This document shows positions 62,712 to 64,000 of a stretch of DNA of 64,000 nucleotides, one piece after another; the first letter of the stretch is position 1, and each line of letters begins with the position of its first letter. The stretch comes from Rhizobium mayense (GTDB taxonomy: Bacteria; Pseudomonadota; Alphaproteobacteria; Rhizobiales; Rhizobiaceae). The DNA lies in the NCBI RefSeq assembly GCF_030272705.1, contig NZ_JARFYM010000002.1, positions 532,735 to 596,734 on the forward strand, read 5' to 3'. Below the pieces are notes generated by a model. It worked only from the letters and a program-made list of their open reading frames with translations, did no database searches and was not told where the DNA came from. The position numbers and the translations under genes are program-made.

Positions 62712-63443
62712 TCATCGATAGCCGGTTGCATCGTCGTATGTCGAAAAGTCCACCAGGGTGCCGAGCATCTGGAGGTAGGAGACCAATGCATCCATCTCGG
62801 TCAGCCTCGAGGGATCGCCGTCGAAGTCACCCACCTTTGCTTTCGGGTAGCGAGCGAGCAGATCGGTCGTATTGGCGTTCGGATCGGCCTGCGCACGCAT
62901 GTCGGCCTCGGCGTTTGCCAGCATGTCGGCGGTATAGGGCACGCCGACATCCTCATTGGCCTTCAGGTCCATACCGACGTCCTTGACCGTGACGTCTCTA
63001 TCCTTGAGGAAGGCATAGGTCGGCATGATCGATTCCGGGACGACGGCGCGCGGATTGGACAAATGCTGCACGTGCCATTCGTTCGAATAGCGGCCGCCGA
63101 CCCTGGCGAGATCCGGTCCCGTACGCTTCGAACCCCATTGGAACGGATGGTCGTACATCGATTCAGCCGCGAGCGAGTAGTGGCCGTAGCGTTCGACCTC
63201 GTCGCGGAAGGGACGGATCATCTGGCTGTGGCACAGATAGCATCCTTCGCGGATATAGATGTTTCGCCCAGCGAGTTCGAGCGGTGTGTAGGGTCGCATG
63301 CCTTCCACCTTCTCGATCGTGTTCTGGAGATAGAAAAGAGGAGCTATCTCGACGATACCGCCAATGCTGACGACCAGGAGCGATCCGACCAGAAGAAGCG
63401 TTGCGTTCTTTTCGAGGATTTGGTGTTTATCTAGGATCGACAT
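62712..63443 (-). CDS. fixO: cbb3 oxidase monoheme cytochrome c subunit FixO/CcoO
   Basis: A 243-aa protein with an N-terminal anchor ([23 protein letters not shown]) and a single heme site CYLCH at 68-72, followed by [20 protein letters not shown], the CcoO signature. Met ligand region [14 protein letters not shown] 63443 has GAGGAGAAG directly upstream; a longer frame from 63503 overlaps fixN and is unlikely. Confidence 0.95.
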   Translation of the reverse strand: MSILDKHQILEKNATLLLVGSLLVVSIGGIVEIAPLFYLQNTIEKVEGMRPYTPLELAGRNIYIREGCYLCHSQMIRPFRDEVERYGHYSLAAESMYDHPFQWGSKRTGPDLARVGGRYSNEWHVQHLSNPRAVVPESIMPTYAFLKDRDVTVKDVGMDLKANEDVGVPYTADMLANAEADMRAQADPNANTTDLLARYPKAKVGDFDGDPSRLTEMDALVSYLQMLGTLVDFSTYDDATGYR

Positions 63444-63453
63444 CTTCTTCTCC

Positions 63454-64000
63454 TCATTCGGCAGCTTGAAGCGTGATCGTTCCCGGGATCGCGGCTTCGT
63501 CACGCTGGTAACCGCGGATCGTCATCGCGACATTGAAGGCCATGACCACGCCGCCTGCCAGGTAAAGGCCGCCACCGACCGCGCGCAGCAGGTAGTAGGG
63601 GAACATCGCTGCAACCGTTTCCGCGAACGAATAGACCAGGAAGCCTTGGCTGTTATATTCGCGCCACATCAGGCCCTGCTGGATGCCGGCGACCCAAAGG
63701 ACGGCCGCGTAGATGACGATGCCAAGGGTGGCGAGCCAGAAGTGCCAGTTGACCATACGCAGGCTGTACAGCCGCTCGCGGCCCCAAAGCTTCGGCGTCA
63801 GATAGTAAATTGCGCCGAACGTAATCATGCCGACCCAGCCGAGGGCGCCGGAATGAACATGGCCAATCGTCCACTCCGTATAGTGGCTGAGGGAGTTGAC
63901 CGTCTTCACGGACATCATCGGCCCCTCGAAGGTCGACATGCCGTAGAAGGCGATGGCGACAATCATCATGCGGATGATCGGGTCGGTGCGGATCTTGTCC
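63454..64000 (-). CDS. fixN: cbb3 oxidase catalytic subunit FixN/CcoN, C-terminal part
   Basis: The last 182 codons of fixN; the gene continues past the right edge. The visible part reads [20 protein letters not shown], then [38 protein letters not shown], which carries the conserved His residues of the late helices, and a C-terminal [24 protein letters not shown]. It forms the heme b / heme b3-CuB site that reduces O2 with high affinity. It is 10 nt upstream of fixO. Confidence 0.96.
   Translation of the reverse strand, partial: DKIRTDPIIRMMIVAIAFYGMSTFEGPMMSVKTVNSLSHYTEWTIGHVHSGALGWVGMITFGAIYYLTPKLWGRERLYSLRMVNWHFWLATLGIVIYAAVLWVAGIQQGLMWREYNSQGFLVYSFAETVAAMFPYYLLRAVGGGLYLAGGVVMAFNVAMTIRGYQRDEAAIPGTITLQAAE

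Overview
The window is GC-rich, densely coded alphaproteobacterial DNA, most likely from a Rhizobium of the R. etli / R. leguminosarum / R. tropici type. The evidence is the hybrid FixL - FixK - FxkR regulatory trio, fixNOQP and fixGHIS, two copies of a RIME1-like rhizobial intergenic repeat, and many rhizobial solute-uptake operons. The gene mix would suit a secondary replicon or symbiotic plasmid, but no replication or transfer genes are visible. I see no rRNA, tRNA, CRISPR array, insertion sequence or integrase.

Left part, catabolic and uptake modules (1-31.1 kb). At 1-4.7 kb a TRAP transporter (dctP, dctQ, start of dctM), a galactarolactone-isomerase-like amidohydrolase, 5-dehydro-4-deoxyglucarate dehydratase and a GntR/FCD regulator form an aldarate (galactarate/glucarate) unit. 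At 4.9-14.9 kb an eight-gene operon combines three flavin-dependent (LLM) monooxygenases, an M20 deacylase, a GNAT acetyltransferase, a fused permease-ATPase and two tandem amino-acid-type binding proteins, with a divergent TetR regulator. Its composition matches the Bacillus yxe/ytm operons for S-substituted cysteines. At 15.1-19.9 kb a metallophosphoesterase, a Ugp-type ABC importer without an ATPase gene and a tyrosine-phosphatase-like enzyme suggest scavenging of an organophosphate. Small genes (49-aa membrane protein, DUF1127, a 109-aa conserved protein) and a YghU-type GST follow. At 22.3-29.3 kb lies a hydroxamate-siderophore system (TonB receptor + FhuF; divergent FhuC-FhuD-FhuB), then an SDR/AraC pair.

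Right part, a microaerobic FixK island (31.2-64 kb). FixK/FNR boxes (TTGAY-N4-RTCAA) lie before most transcription units: twelve perfect ones plus two with one mismatch. The units are two Zn alcohol dehydrogenases, two CBS-BON proteins, an ABC membrane domain without ATPase, a CoA-hydrolase/transferase, Usp proteins, Hsp20, a kinase-like fusion/CysQ pair, a paralogue of the ATP synthase zeta inhibitor, and fixGHIS. The regulators are within the island: hybrid FixL (heme PAS, kinase, receiver), FixK, and the OmpR-type FxkR, with a candidate FxkR site in the fixK-fxkR gap. The window ends in fixN of the cbb3 oxidase operon fixNOQP, which is separated from fixGHIS by a 61-aa reading frame and a strong terminator.

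Taken together, the right half reads as an oxygen-responsive circuit: low O2 acts on hFixL, then FxkR, then FixK, which activates the high-affinity oxidase, its copper and assembly factors, and a set of energy-sparing, redox and stress genes.
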